NCBI GenBank assembly: GCA_036556965.1
Contig: DATBIO010000106.1
Location: 1 to 22,418 of the forward strand
Source of the DNA: DATBIO01 sp036556965
GTDB taxonomy: Bacteria; Acidobacteriota; Vicinamibacteria; Fen-336
Reading direction: 5' to 3'
Length of the DNA stretch: 22,418 nt
Under the pieces are notes generated by a model. That model made no database searches, was not told the origin of the DNA, and saw nothing but the letters and a program-made list of their open reading frames with translations. The position numbers and the translations under genes were made by a program. Numbering within the stretch: the stretch's first letter is position 1; each line of letters begins with the position of its first letter. Of this stretch, positions 15,412 through 22,418 are shown in pieces.

Positions 15412-16806
15412 TCAGGCGGGGACCGCGTGGGCGGCGGGCACGACGTGGGGCCGCAGCCGGGCCGTGAAGTGCCGGAGCAGCGCCGGCTGGTCGACGATCT
15501 CGAGGGGGATCAGCGCCGCGGGATCCGCGAACACGTCGCGCACCGCCTCCGCCACGTAGTCCAGGTGGCAGCACGTGTAGACCCGGCGGGGGATGGCCAG
15601 GCGCACGAGGTCGAGCGGTACCGGCTTCTCGACGCCGTCCGGTGCCGGGCGGCCGCGCATCAGCTGCCCCACCTCCGTGGACCGGACGCCCGCGTGCAGG
15701 TAGAGGGCGCAGGCGATGGCCTGGCCGGGCAGGTGGAGGGGGTCGAGGTGGGGGGCGAAGGCGCGGGCGTCGAGGTAGACGGCATGCCCGCCCGTGGGAC
15801 GGACCACGGGAACGCCGGCATCGTGCAGGGAGTCCCCCAGCCCCCGCACCTGGGCGATGCGGTCGGCCAGGTACGCGGGATCGAGCACCTCCTGCAGGCC
15901 CACGGCCAGGGCCTCCAGGTCGCGCCCGGCGAGGCCTCCGTAGGTGGGAAACCCCTCGCCCCCCACCATCGCGGCACGGATGCGGTCGGCGAGGTCGGCG
16001 TCGCGCATGGCGAGGAAGCCGCCGATGTGGACCAGCCCGTCCTTCTTCGCGCTCATGAGGCAGCCGTCGGCGAGGTCGAACATCTCCCGCGCGATCTCGG
16101 CCGGTGCGCGCTGCCCCTGGCCCGGCTCGCGCTCGCGGATGAGCCAGGCGTTCTCCGCGAAGCGGGCGGCGTCGAGGAAGAGGGGCACCCCGTAGCGGTC
16201 GCAGATCCTCCGCGTCTCGTGCAGGGTGAAGAGGGACACGGGCTGGCCGCCCGCGCTGTTGGAGGTCACGGTGAGCACCACCAGGGGAACGCGCGCGGGA
16301 GAGGCGAGCCGGCGCTCGAGGGCGCGAAGGTCGATGTCCCCCTTGAAGGGGGCCTCGCAGGCGGGCTCCAGCGCCTCGCGTATGGGCAGGTCCTCGGGAC
16401 GCCCCCCCCGCCACTCGATGTTGGCGCGGGTGGTGTCGAAGTGGGTGTTCCCGGGGACGACGTCGCCCGGAGCCACCAGCGCCTCGAAGAGCAGGCGCTC
16501 CGCGGCGCGGCCCTGGTGCGTGGGGATGACCTGCGGGTACCCGGTGACCGCGCGCACCGCGGCCTCGAACCGGTAGAAGCTCTCCGCGCCCGCGTAGCTC
16601 TCGTCGGCCTGCACCAGCGCCGCCCACTGCCGCGCGCTCATGCCCACCATCCCGCTGTCGGTCAGGAGGTCGATGGTCACCAGCCGCGCGGGCAGGCGGA
16701 AGAGGTTCCACCCCGCCCCGATCAGCGCGCTCTCCCTCTCGGCGCGCGTGGTGCAGGGCAGGGGCTCGACGGTCTTGATGCGGTACGGCTCGATGCGCGT
16801 CCTCAT
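15412..16806 (-). CDS. tnaA: Tryptophanase (tryptophan indole-lyase)
   Basis: This PLP enzyme cleaves tryptophan to indole, pyruvate and ammonia. The 464-residue protein matches the beta-eliminating lyase family throughout. The PLP lysine is in MSAKKDG (K255), with TSNSAGGQPVS and PTYGGL conserved. Two positions separate it from tyrosine phenol-lyase. The FDTT segment has D124, as in tryptophanase, where tyrosine phenol-lyase has threonine. The GVRSTEVG segment has valine where tyrosine phenol-lyase has its substrate-binding arginine and E. coli TnaA has isoleucine. The gene lies 10 bases after the hemerythrin gene and has no clear ribosome-binding site, so it is probably translated by coupling. 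No tnaC leader peptide or tryptophan permease gene is visible. Regulation appears to come from the sigma54-type promoter before hemerythrin. Confidence 0.92.
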   Translation of the reverse strand: MRTRIEPYRIKTVEPLPCTTRAERESALIGAGWNLFRLPARLVTIDLLTDSGMVGMSARQWAALVQADESYAGAESFYRFEAAVRAVTGYPQVIPTHQGRAAERLLFEALVAPGDVVPGNTHFDTTRANIEWRGGRPEDLPIREALEPACEAPFKGDIDLRALERRLASPARVPLVVLTVTSNSAGGQPVSLFTLHETRRICDRYGVPLFLDAARFAENAWLIREREPGQGQRAPAEIAREMFDLADGCLMSAKKDGLVHIGGFLAMRDADLADRIRAAMVGGEGFPTYGGLAGRDLEALAVGLQEVLDPAYLADRIAQVRGLGDSLHDAGVPVVRPTGGHAVYLDARAFAPHLDPLHLPGQAIACALYLHAGVRSTEVGQLMRGRPAPDGVEKPVPLDLVRLAIPRRVYTCCHLDYVAEAVRDVFADPAALIPLEIVDQPALLRHFTARLRPHVVPAAHAVPA

Positions 16807-16816
16807 GGCCGGCGCC

Positions 16817-17281
16817 TCAGGCCCGCTGCAGGCGGGCCACCAGCCGCGCCCGCTCGCTCGGCTCGAGCATGCGGTCGGTGGTGGGGTAGAGAACGTGCTC
16901 CTCCTTGGCGTTGTGCGCCGGCATCACGGACTCGAGGAAGACGCGGCCCTCCTGGAAGGCGCCGGCGTCCTCGGCCTCGAGAGCCTGGCGCATCAGGGTC
17001 ACCGCCGAGCGTATGGCCCGGTGCTCCTCGCGCATGACCGCGGTGGGGCCGTCCACGATGCCCGTGCGCGCCTCGAAGAGCGGGAACAGGACGTCCTCCT
17101 CGATGCGGATGTGCCGCGCCAGCCCCTGGTCGAAGTCGCCGTAGGTCTCGCGGGCGTCCGCCCACCGCCCTTCCTGCATGAGGCGGCGCGTGGCGTCCAG
17201 GACCGCTTCGAGCCGGTCGTGGTCCCACGTGAGATACCCGGTCACGCTGTCGAAGCCGGGACTCGCCACGTTCGTGCTCAT
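16817..17281 (-). CDS. Hemerythrin-like HHE-domain protein
   Basis: The 154-residue cytoplasmic protein is a four-helix HHE cation-binding protein. Expected di-iron ligands are visible: H in WDHDRLE, H and E in RHIRIEEDVLFP, H in REEHRAI, and H and E in MPAHNAKEEHVLYP. Such proteins bind oxygen or NO or act in iron and redox stress. The ATG at 17281 has GGGGGAG six bases upstream (complement of 17288-17294). It is the first gene of an operon with tnaA, and its divergent neighbour is the radical SAM gene. A sigma54-type promoter lies about 57 bases upstream. Oxygen binding next to a PLP lyase and possibly oxygen-sensitive radical SAM protein suggests protection at low oxygen, which is inference. 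Confidence 0.9.
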   Translation of the reverse strand: MSTNVASPGFDSVTGYLTWDHDRLEAVLDATRRLMQEGRWADARETYGDFDQGLARHIRIEEDVLFPLFEARTGIVDGPTAVMREEHRAIRSAVTLMRQALEAEDAGAFQEGRVFLESVMPAHNAKEEHVLYPTTDRMLEPSERARLVARLQRA

Positions 17282-17336
17282 CGCTCTCTCCCCCATGGCC
17301 GCTGCGTCTCGGGCGCGGAGCCGTCGACCCGCCAAC

Positions 17337-17352
17337 TGCAAAGCGGGGTCCA
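17337..17352 (-). promoter_or_regulatory. Sigma54-type promoter of the hemerythrin-tnaA operon
   Basis: The minus strand reads TGGACC-N5-TTGCA with GG-N10-GC. Transcription would start near 17326, leaving a leader of about 45 bases. Confidence 0.65.
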
Positions 17353-17393
17353 TCGCAAAAGCCGCTCGAAGTGCATCCCGCGGCCCGTTCCCC

Positions 17394-17437
17394 GGCAAGC
17401 CTCGCGGCGGCCGGAAGCGCACGGCGCAATCCCTGCG
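17394..17437. promoter_or_regulatory. Enhancer dyad pair shared by two divergent promoters
   Basis: GCGCA-ATCCC-TGCGC (17424-17438) is a perfect dyad. GGCA-AGCCT-CGCG (17394-17406) is a degenerate copy starting 31 bp before it. The pair lies between the -24 element of hemerythrin-tnaA (17352) and that of the radical SAM gene (17468) and could serve both. Confidence 0.55.
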
Positions 17438-17467
17438 CGATCCGGCCATGGAATCCCCGCCACGGCG

Positions 17468-17483
17468 CGGCCCACCGCTTGCA
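17468..17483 (+). promoter_or_regulatory. Sigma54-type promoter of the radical SAM gene
   Basis: CGGCCC-N5-TTGCA with GG-N10-GC. The predicted transcript starts near 17494, just before the purine-rich GAGGGAG at 17497-17503 and the ATG at 17511. The -12 to ATG distance (29) matches that of the ferredoxin operon. Confidence 0.62.
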
Positions 17484-17510
17484 GTGCGCGGGACACGAGG
17501 GAGACGAGGC

Positions 17511-18752
17511 ATGGAGACGGACGTCCGCCGCAACGCGGCGCTGCTCAAGCTGGACCTCTACTGCAAGGGCATCCGCCTCGACCGCTCCTGCCTGGTGGAG
17601 GAGGACGGCGGCCGCCGCATCCTGCGCACGCGCGCGGGCCTCGGCAGCGGGCTGGAGGCGATCCTCCCGGGCGGCCTCTGGACGAACATACCCGTGACGG
17701 AGCCCTTCGCCGCCCGCTCGCCCTACACCCTCCATCGCGAGGACGGCCGCTACTGGATCCACCGCCGCGGCGAGCGCGTGGCCCCCGTGTCCCTCTCGCC
17801 GCGCCCCGCCTGGTACGACGCCAAGGTCTCCACGGGCAAGCCCGCCACCCGCATCGGCACGCTGCAGGGGACGTACCTGGGCATCTACCAGGCGAAGGTG
17901 TGCGCCTACTGGACCGAGACGGTGAAGGTGAACTGCAAGTTCTGCTCGGTGGGGCTGAACCTGGGCGTGGGCGACGACGCCGAGGAGAAGTCGATCGAGG
18001 AGGTGATGGAGGTCGTGCGCGCCGCGCGGCGGGAGTCCGGGATCACCTACGTGGACTTCAACACCGGGCACCTGGAGGGCGAGACCTACCTCGACATCCT
18101 CGAGCCCTACATACGGCGGATCAAGAGGGACACCGGACTCCTGGTGGGGGTGCAGACGCCACCCCACCACGACCTCCGCCGCTACGACGCGCTGCGCGAG
18201 ATGGGGGTGAACCGCGTCTCGTTCTGCTTCGAGATCTTCGACCCCGAGATCTTCAAGGACGTCTGCCCGGGCAAGCACCGCCAGTACGGGCTGCCCCGGT
18301 ACCTGGAGGCCGTGCGCTACTGCGCCCGGCTGGGCGCCAAGGGCCCACGCGGCGAGCCCTGGGTCACGAACGGCGAGATCATCGCCGGGCTGGAGCCGCC
18401 CGCGTCCTCCATCCGGGCCATCGACTGGGTGACGTCGGTGGGCGCCATACCGACGGTGTGCGTGTTCCGCCCCCTGGTGGGCACCGACTACGATCACCTT
18501 CCGCCGCCGGAGACGGAGGCCATGGTCCCCGTCTTCCAGCGCCTCTACGAGGCCTGCATGGAGCGCGGGCTTCCCATCGGCTGCGCCCCGGACGTGCACG
18601 TGAGCCTGGTGCTGCTTCCCGAGGAGGCGCGCCCGTTCTCGCGCCGCTCGTACCGGGTGGCGGAGACGCGGCGCCGGGCCCTGGCCCTGGCCGCCGGCGC
18701 CTACCTGCGCCGCCGCATGCGGCGCCTGGACCGCGTCCGGGGGGACGCCTGA
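17511..18752 (+). CDS. Radical SAM protein with a displaced first cluster cysteine
   Basis: The 413-residue protein resembles radical SAM enzymes of the BioB/ThiH-like type in its central barrel: DFNTGHLEGE, then VGVQTPP, a repeated strand-helix pattern, and GEIIAGLEPP. The cysteine motif is unusual. The candidate cluster ligands are C131, C142 and C145 (CAYWTETVKVNCKFC), a C-x10-C-x2-C spacing instead of C-x3-C-x2-C; aromatic F144 precedes the last cysteine as in classical enzymes. About 115 residues precede the motif, an N-terminal extension of unknown role. I cannot name its substrate. It is transcribed divergently from hemerythrin-tnaA and shares the dyad pair, so a link to tryptophan or indole metabolism is conceivable but unproven. 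The diguanylate cyclase gene begins 30 bases downstream. Confidence 0.85.
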   Translation: METDVRRNAALLKLDLYCKGIRLDRSCLVEEDGGRRILRTRAGLGSGLEAILPGGLWTNIPVTEPFAARSPYTLHREDGRYWIHRRGERVAPVSLSPRPAWYDAKVSTGKPATRIGTLQGTYLGIYQAKVCAYWTETVKVNCKFCSVGLNLGVGDDAEEKSIEEVMEVVRAARRESGITYVDFNTGHLEGETYLDILEPYIRRIKRDTGLLVGVQTPPHHDLRRYDALREMGVNRVSFCFEIFDPEIFKDVCPGKHRQYGLPRYLEAVRYCARLGAKGPRGEPWVTNGEIIAGLEPPASSIRAIDWVTSVGAIPTVCVFRPLVGTDYDHLPPPETEAMVPVFQRLYEACMERGLPIGCAPDVHVSLVLLPEEARPFSRRSYRVAETRRRALALAAGAYLRRRMRRLDRVRGDA

Positions 18753-18782
18753 ACGCGCCGCGCCGCCGCTGATAAGGTAGCG

Positions 18783-19613
18783 GTGCATGCGGGAGACCAT
18801 CGCGCTCACGCCGTCGCCCTCCGGGCGCGCGGCCGCGCGACGATGACGGAGGCCGGAGAGGGAGCGGTTCCGGAGGAGCGCCCGGACCGCGCCTTCCGCC
18901 TCTCGCCCACGCAGCGTTACGGCCTCGGCGCCCTCCTCCTGTCCCTCGGCGCGCCCATCGGTCTCTTCACGGTGCGCTTCCTGGCCGGGGTGGCGGACAC
19001 GCCGCGCGCGGACTGGTCGGCCCAGGCGCTCACCTACGTCTACGTCACCGTCTCCACCGCGCTCGTCTTCACCGCCTTCGGCGCGCTGCTCGGCCACAAG
19101 GCGGAGCACCTGGCGCAGATCGCGAGCCGGGATCCCCTGACCGCGCTCCTGACCCGGCGGGCCCTCACGGAGCGGCTCGTGCATGAGCTGTACCGGGCCC
19201 GCCGCTACTCGCGCCCGCTGTGCGCGCTCCTCGTCGACGTGGACCGCCTGAAGGAGGTGAACGACCGCGGCGGCCACGCCGCCGGCGACGACGCCCTCCG
19301 GCGCGTGGCGGAGGCCATACGCGCGGCGCTGCGCACCACGGACTGCGCCGGCCGCTGGGGAGGGGACGAGTTCCTGGTGGTCGCGCCCGAGACCGACGCG
19401 CCCGCGGGCGTCGTCCTGGCCGAGCGCATCCGTGCGGGCATCGACACGCCCGCTCCGAGCGCCCTCACCGTGTCCGTGGGGGTGGCCAGCACCAGCGCGG
19501 CCATGGACGACCGCGCCCTGCTCGAGGCCGCCGACGCCGCGCTCTACCGCGCCAAGGCCCTTGGCCGCAACCGCGTGGCCACGGGTGGCGGCCCGCCCAG
19601 CCCCCAACCCTAA
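18783..19613 (+). CDS. Membrane-bound diguanylate cyclase (GGDEF)
   Basis: The protein makes cyclic di-GMP from two GTP at the inner membrane. Two hydrophobic helices (about residues 46-68 and 82-105) precede a GGDEF domain (about 115-265) with an intact active site, RWGGDEF. An RxxD motif (RTTD) stands exactly five residues before GGDEF, the allosteric I-site used for product inhibition. No sensory domain other than the two helices is seen. The GTG at 18783 is preceded by AAGG with a five-base gap; the ATG at 18843 is an alternative that would shorten the protein by 20 residues and has no clear ribosome-binding site. It follows the radical SAM gene by 30 bases and could be read through from it; it has no sigma54 site of its own. 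Confidence 0.88.
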   Translation: MHAGDHRAHAVALRARGRATMTEAGEGAVPEERPDRAFRLSPTQRYGLGALLLSLGAPIGLFTVRFLAGVADTPRADWSAQALTYVYVTVSTALVFTAFGALLGHKAEHLAQIASRDPLTALLTRRALTERLVHELYRARRYSRPLCALLVDVDRLKEVNDRGGHAAGDDALRRVAEAIRAALRTTDCAGRWGGDEFLVVAPETDAPAGVVLAERIRAGIDTPAPSALTVSVGVASTSAAMDDRALLEAADAALYRAKALGRNRVATGGGPPSPQP

Positions 19614-19659
19614 CGGGGCCGATCGGTCCGTTCGTCGCCCGGAGGCGAGCCGCCGCCGG

Positions 19660-19839
19660 TCACACGGACTCCCCTCCCGACGGTCGCGACCGCAGGAACT
19701 GGGCGCGCACGCTGGCGTCCAGCGAGTCCAGGGCCACCACCGTGCCGCAGAGCTCGCACTCCAGGAACGGAAGGCCCGTTGCCGAGAGCTGCCACCTGAG
19801 GACGGCGTGTTCGCAGGGGAAAGACCGGGCCTGCACCAT
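19660..19839 (-). CDS. Small CxxC protein, 59 residues
   Basis: No characterised family is recognised. The protein begins MVQARSFPCEH and has a CELC pair, giving three cysteines and a nearby histidine that could bind zinc. The remainder (LDSLDASVRAQFLRSRP) looks helical. The ATG at 19839 is chosen because GAGGTG stands a few bases upstream on the minus strand; ATGs at 19863 and 19869 would add eight or ten residues but lack a good site. It is divergent from the amidohydrolase gene. A plausible open frame, codon use like its neighbours, and a good ribosome-binding site support it as a real gene. Confidence 0.6.
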   Translation of the reverse strand: MVQARSFPCEHAVLRWQLSATGLPFLECELCGTVVALDSLDASVRAQFLRSRPSGGESV

Positions 19840-19971
19840 GGCGTCACCTCGAGCGAGAGACATCTTCATTCTATGTCCCGGTCGCGCGCCGCCTCCGGGT
19901 CCGCGACGCAATTGGGACGAGGCGCGCTCTCCCGCGGATCCGACGGGCGGGGGGTCCAAGGAGCGGTCGCG

Positions 19972-21675
19972 GTGACATACTCCCGCATGCTCCACCTGCT
20001 CGCGGGCCTCGCCCTCGCCGCCGCTCCCGCGCCCCCCGCGGACCTGATCCTGACGGGGGGCGCCGTCTACACCATGGATGCGAGCCGGTCGTGGGCGGAG
20101 GCGGTGGCCGTCCGCGACGGCCGCATCGCCTTCGTCGGCGGCGTGCAGGGGGCATCCGCGTGGCGGGGAGCGCACACGCGGGTGATCGAGCTCCGAGGGC
20201 GCATGGTGCTGCCCGGCTTCCAGGACGCGCACATCCATCCCGTCAGCGGCGGCATGGACCTGGCCCGGTGCAGCCTGCACGACCTGGAGACGGCGGCGGC
20301 GGTGCTGGAGGCCGTGCGCCACTGCGCCGCGCGGGTGGGGCCGGGCGAGTGGGTGCTGGGCGGCGGCTACGCGCTGCCCGTGTTCCCCGGGGGGGTGGCG
20401 CGCAAGGAGGACCTGGACGCGGTCACGGGCGGGCGGCCCGCGCTCCTCTACAGCGCGGACGGCCACTCGGCGTGGGCCAACAGCGCGGCCCTGGCCGCGG
20501 CGAAGGTGGACGCACGCACCCGGGATCCGGAGAGCGGGCGCATCGAGCGCGACGCCGCCGGCGCGCCCGCGGGCACCCTGTGGGAGACGGCCGCCCGCCT
20601 CGTGGAAGCGGTGGTGCCGCCGCCCACGCCCGCGCTGCGCCAGGAGGGGCTGCGGCGGGCCCTGGCCCGCCTGGCCTCCTTCGGAGTGACGGCCCTGCAG
20701 GAGGCCGACGCCAGCCGCGAGACGCTCCAGACCTACCGTGACGCCGCGGCCCAGGGCCGGCTGACCGCGCGCGTGACGGCGGCCCTGCGCGTGGACGAGG
20801 CGCGCGGCCCTGAGCAGGTGGCGGAGATGGCCCGCCTGCGGACCGAGTTCGCGGGCGAGCGCCTGCGGCCCGTGGCGGCCAAGATCTTCGCCGACGGCGT
20901 CATCGAGGGCCGCACCGCGGCCATGCTCGAGCCGTACCTCGACCGCCCCGGCGTGCGCGGGGAGACGCGGATGCCTGCCGAGCGCCTGAACGCGGTGGTG
21001 AAGGCGCTGGCGGCGGCGGGCTTCAACGTCCACGTCCATGCCATCGGCGACCGTGCCCTCCGCATGACCCTCGACGCCATGGAGGCGGCGCGCGCGGCGG
21101 GGGCCGCCTCCGACCTCCGCTTCCAGGTGGCCCACGCCCAGCTGGTGCGCCCCGAGGACGCGCCGCGCTTCCGGAAGCTGGGCGTGATCGCGAACCTCCA
21201 GCCCCTCTGGGCCTACGCGGACTCCTACATGAAGGAGCTGACGTGGCCGGCGCTGCCCCGGGAGCTGTGGCCCTTCCTGTACCCCTTCCGCACGCTGGCC
21301 CGCTCGGGCGCCGTGGTGGCCTTCGGCAGCGACTGGTCGGTCAGCTCCGCGAATCCCCTGGAGGGGATCCAGGTCGCGCTGACGCGTCAGAGCCCGGACG
21401 AGCAGCCGATCGAGGCCATGCAGCCCGAGGAAGCCATCGGCCTGCCCGAGGCGCTGGCCGCCTACACCATCGGCAGCGCCCACGCCATGGGGCTGGAGAA
21501 CGAGACCGGCTCCGTGGAGGTCGGCAAGCGCGCCGACCTCGTCGTGCTGGAGAGGGACCTCTTCGAGGTCCCCGTGCGGCGCATCGGCAAGGTGAAGGTG
21601 CTCCTGACCCTGCTGGACGGGGTGCCGGTGCACGAGGATCCCGCCCTCCTGGGCGGGCCCGCGAGTGCTCCCTGA
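19972..21675 (+). CDS. Secreted amidohydrolase, YtcJ-like (amidohydrolase family 3)
   Basis: The 567-residue protein is a metal-dependent hydrolase of the amidohydrolase superfamily. The GTG at 19972 is chosen because AAGGAG lies eight bases upstream (19958-19963), while the in-frame ATG at 19987 is too far from it. The N-terminus is a signal peptide (hydrophobic MLHLLAGLALAAAPAPPA). Metal and catalytic residues are visible in order: HIH in GFQDAHIHP, a conserved lysine in AKIFADGVIEG, H in VHAIGDRA, H in VAHAQLV and D in FGSDWSV. The C-terminal segment GKRADLVVLERD is typical. The substrate is unknown. No sigma54 element lies upstream, so it appears to be outside the regulon. Confidence 0.9.
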   Translation: MTYSRMLHLLAGLALAAAPAPPADLILTGGAVYTMDASRSWAEAVAVRDGRIAFVGGVQGASAWRGAHTRVIELRGRMVLPGFQDAHIHPVSGGMDLARCSLHDLETAAAVLEAVRHCAARVGPGEWVLGGGYALPVFPGGVARKEDLDAVTGGRPALLYSADGHSAWANSAALAAAKVDARTRDPESGRIERDAAGAPAGTLWETAARLVEAVVPPPTPALRQEGLRRALARLASFGVTALQEADASRETLQTYRDAAAQGRLTARVTAALRVDEARGPEQVAEMARLRTEFAGERLRPVAAKIFADGVIEGRTAAMLEPYLDRPGVRGETRMPAERLNAVVKALAAAGFNVHVHAIGDRALRMTLDAMEAARAAGAASDLRFQVAHAQLVRPEDAPRFRKLGVIANLQPLWAYADSYMKELTWPALPRELWPFLYPFRTLARSGAVVAFGSDWSVSSANPLEGIQVALTRQSPDEQPIEAMQPEEAIGLPEALAAYTIGSAHAMGLENETGSVEVGKRADLVVLERDLFEVPVRRIGKVKVLLTLLDGVPVHEDPALLGGPASAP

Positions 21676-21712
21676 GCGTCGCGGGGCGCCCCGGCGGCCC
21701 CCCCGCGGCCGC

Positions 21713-22418
21713 TCACCCCTCCGAGTAGTAGCCCCTCCGCGCCTGCACGCGGACGGAGGAGCGGTCGACGTCCACCTCGATCTTCCGCCAGCCGCGCTTG
21801 CCCGTCCGGGGCTCGTAGCCGACCAGGTAGCGGTGGCGGAGAGTGACCGCGATCGACTCCACCGCGTGCTTGAGGCGGCCCCCCTTGCCGCGGTCGTTGT
21901 GGAGCCCCTTCAGGATCTCGGCGCGGCCGCCGGTGTCGTCGGCCAGCTCGATGAGGACGCGCCCGTCGAAGTCGGTGGACCCGGGCCCGCGCGGTCCGCC
22001 TCCTCCTCCCCCTGGCCAGCCCGTGCCGCCTCCGCCTCCTCCCCCCGGCCAGCCCCGGCCCGGCCAGCCCCCCACGCCTCCCCCGCCCGGCCAGCCGCCG
22101 CGGCCGCCCGGGGGCCGCACGGGGGGGCGGCGGACGCCGGTGGGGTTGCGCAGGAGGTCGAAGAAGCTCGCGTCGCCGCCGCCCAGCCCGATGGAGAACA
22201 CGGGCACCTCGGAGTGCCGGGCCAGATCGAGCAGCTCGGTGAGGGTCGTGCTGCTCGCGGTGTCCATGCCGTCGGAGACGATGACGACGGCCTTGCTCTC
22301 CGCGGGCCCCGGGGCCACGCGGCGGATGGCTTCCACGGCCGCGTCGTAGAGCGCCGTCCCCTCGCCCGGCTGCAGCCTCGAGAACACGCGCTCGAGCAGG
22401 TCGCGGTCGGAGGTGAAT
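21713..22418 (-). CDS. VWFA-related (Acidobacterial-type) protein, 5' end outside window
   Basis: The C-terminal 235 residues of a von Willebrand factor A-type protein are present; the start lies beyond the right edge, since the frame stays open to 22418. Visible VWA landmarks are TSDRDLLERVF, GTALYDAAVEAI and AVVIVSDGMDTAS, then FSIGLGGGDASFF. The C-terminal part (RHRYLVGYEP, RKIEVDVDR, RARRGY-like ending QARRGYYSEG) is typical of the VWFA-related domain family abundant in Acidobacteria. Between them is a glycine/proline/tryptophan-rich low-complexity insert (about 21995-22120) with repeated WPGGGG units, where the family usually has ordinary sequence. The window contains only part of the gene, so signal peptide and total length are unknown. 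Confidence 0.85.
   Translation of the reverse strand, partial: FTSDRDLLERVFSRLQPGEGTALYDAAVEAIRRVAPGPAESKAVVIVSDGMDTASSTTLTELLDLARHSEVPVFSIGLGGGDASFFDLLRNPTGVRRPPVRPPGGRGGWPGGGGVGGWPGRGWPGGGGGGGTGWPGGGGGGPRGPGSTDFDGRVLIELADDTGGRAEILKGLHNDRGKGGRLKHAVESIAVTLRHRYLVGYEPRTGKRGWRKIEVDVDRSSVRVQARRGYYSEG
21995..22125. repeat. Imperfect WPGGGG-coding repeat inside the VWA gene
   Basis: On the plus strand short units of C-rich sequence ending in GGCCAGCC recur about four times, coding on the minus strand for WPG followed by runs of glycine. The units differ in length and the frame is kept. This low-complexity tract is prone to slippage and to sequencing error. Confidence 0.6.

Noticed and set aside
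15412..16806. Tyrosine phenol-lyase as identity of the beta-eliminating lyase
   Set aside because: D124 and V379 replace the threonine and arginine that define tyrosine phenol-lyase, so tryptophanase is favoured.

Overview
This window is very GC-rich (low 70s percent by eye) bacterial chromosome with almost no non-coding DNA. No rRNA, tRNA, insertion sequence or CRISPR array was seen. The gene content fits a high-GC, facultatively or microaerobically living member of the Acidobacteriota or Myxococcota: NfnAB, tryptophanase, hemerythrin, a sigma54-dependent two-component system, a VWFA-related protein of the type common in Acidobacteria, and many GTG/TTG starts. I cannot decide between these phyla from the sequence.

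Layout. Minus strand, positions 185-8589: a tandem universal stress protein, a P-type cation ATPase coupled to a PAS-LuxR regulator, an NtrC-family response regulator coupled to a soluble two-GAF histidine kinase, and PdxH. Plus strand, 8763-10129: a YwiC-like membrane protein and a secreted phosphatase-like protein. Then a divergent pair: a membrane-anchored Cys-rich protein (minus) and NAD-malic enzyme (plus). These are followed by a ferredoxin-nfnA-nfnB operon (plus). Convergent to it is a hemerythrin-tryptophanase operon (minus), which is divergent from an unusual radical SAM protein (plus). The right end holds a diguanylate cyclase, a 59-residue CxxC protein, a secreted amidohydrolase and a truncated VWA-domain protein.

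Main result. Reading the gaps by eye, I find nine sigma54-type (-24/-12) promoter matches, YGGNNC-N5-TTGCN and mostly ending TTGCA. Each sits upstream of, and points into, one transcription unit: USP, LuxR-ATPase, kinase-regulator, pdxH, Cys-rich protein, malic enzyme, ferredoxin-nfnAB, hemerythrin-tnaA and radical SAM. Most of the same gaps also hold a repeated dyad, GCGCA-N5-TGCGC. It often occurs as two copies whose starts are 30 or 31 bp apart, about three helical turns, as expected for an enhancer site of an NtrC-type activator. The window encodes exactly one such activator, and its own operon has two perfect copies upstream. I infer a compact, self-regulated sigma54 regulon of about 20 kb. 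Its content (USP, P-type ATPase, ferredoxin, LuxR regulator, two-GAF kinase, hemerythrin) resembles the mycobacterial DosR hypoxia/dormancy regulon but uses different transcription machinery. Clustered cysteines in the kinase GAF1 domain and in the PAS domain of the LuxR protein make redox or oxygen sensing plausible. The genes right of about 18.8 kb carry no such sites and seem unrelated.
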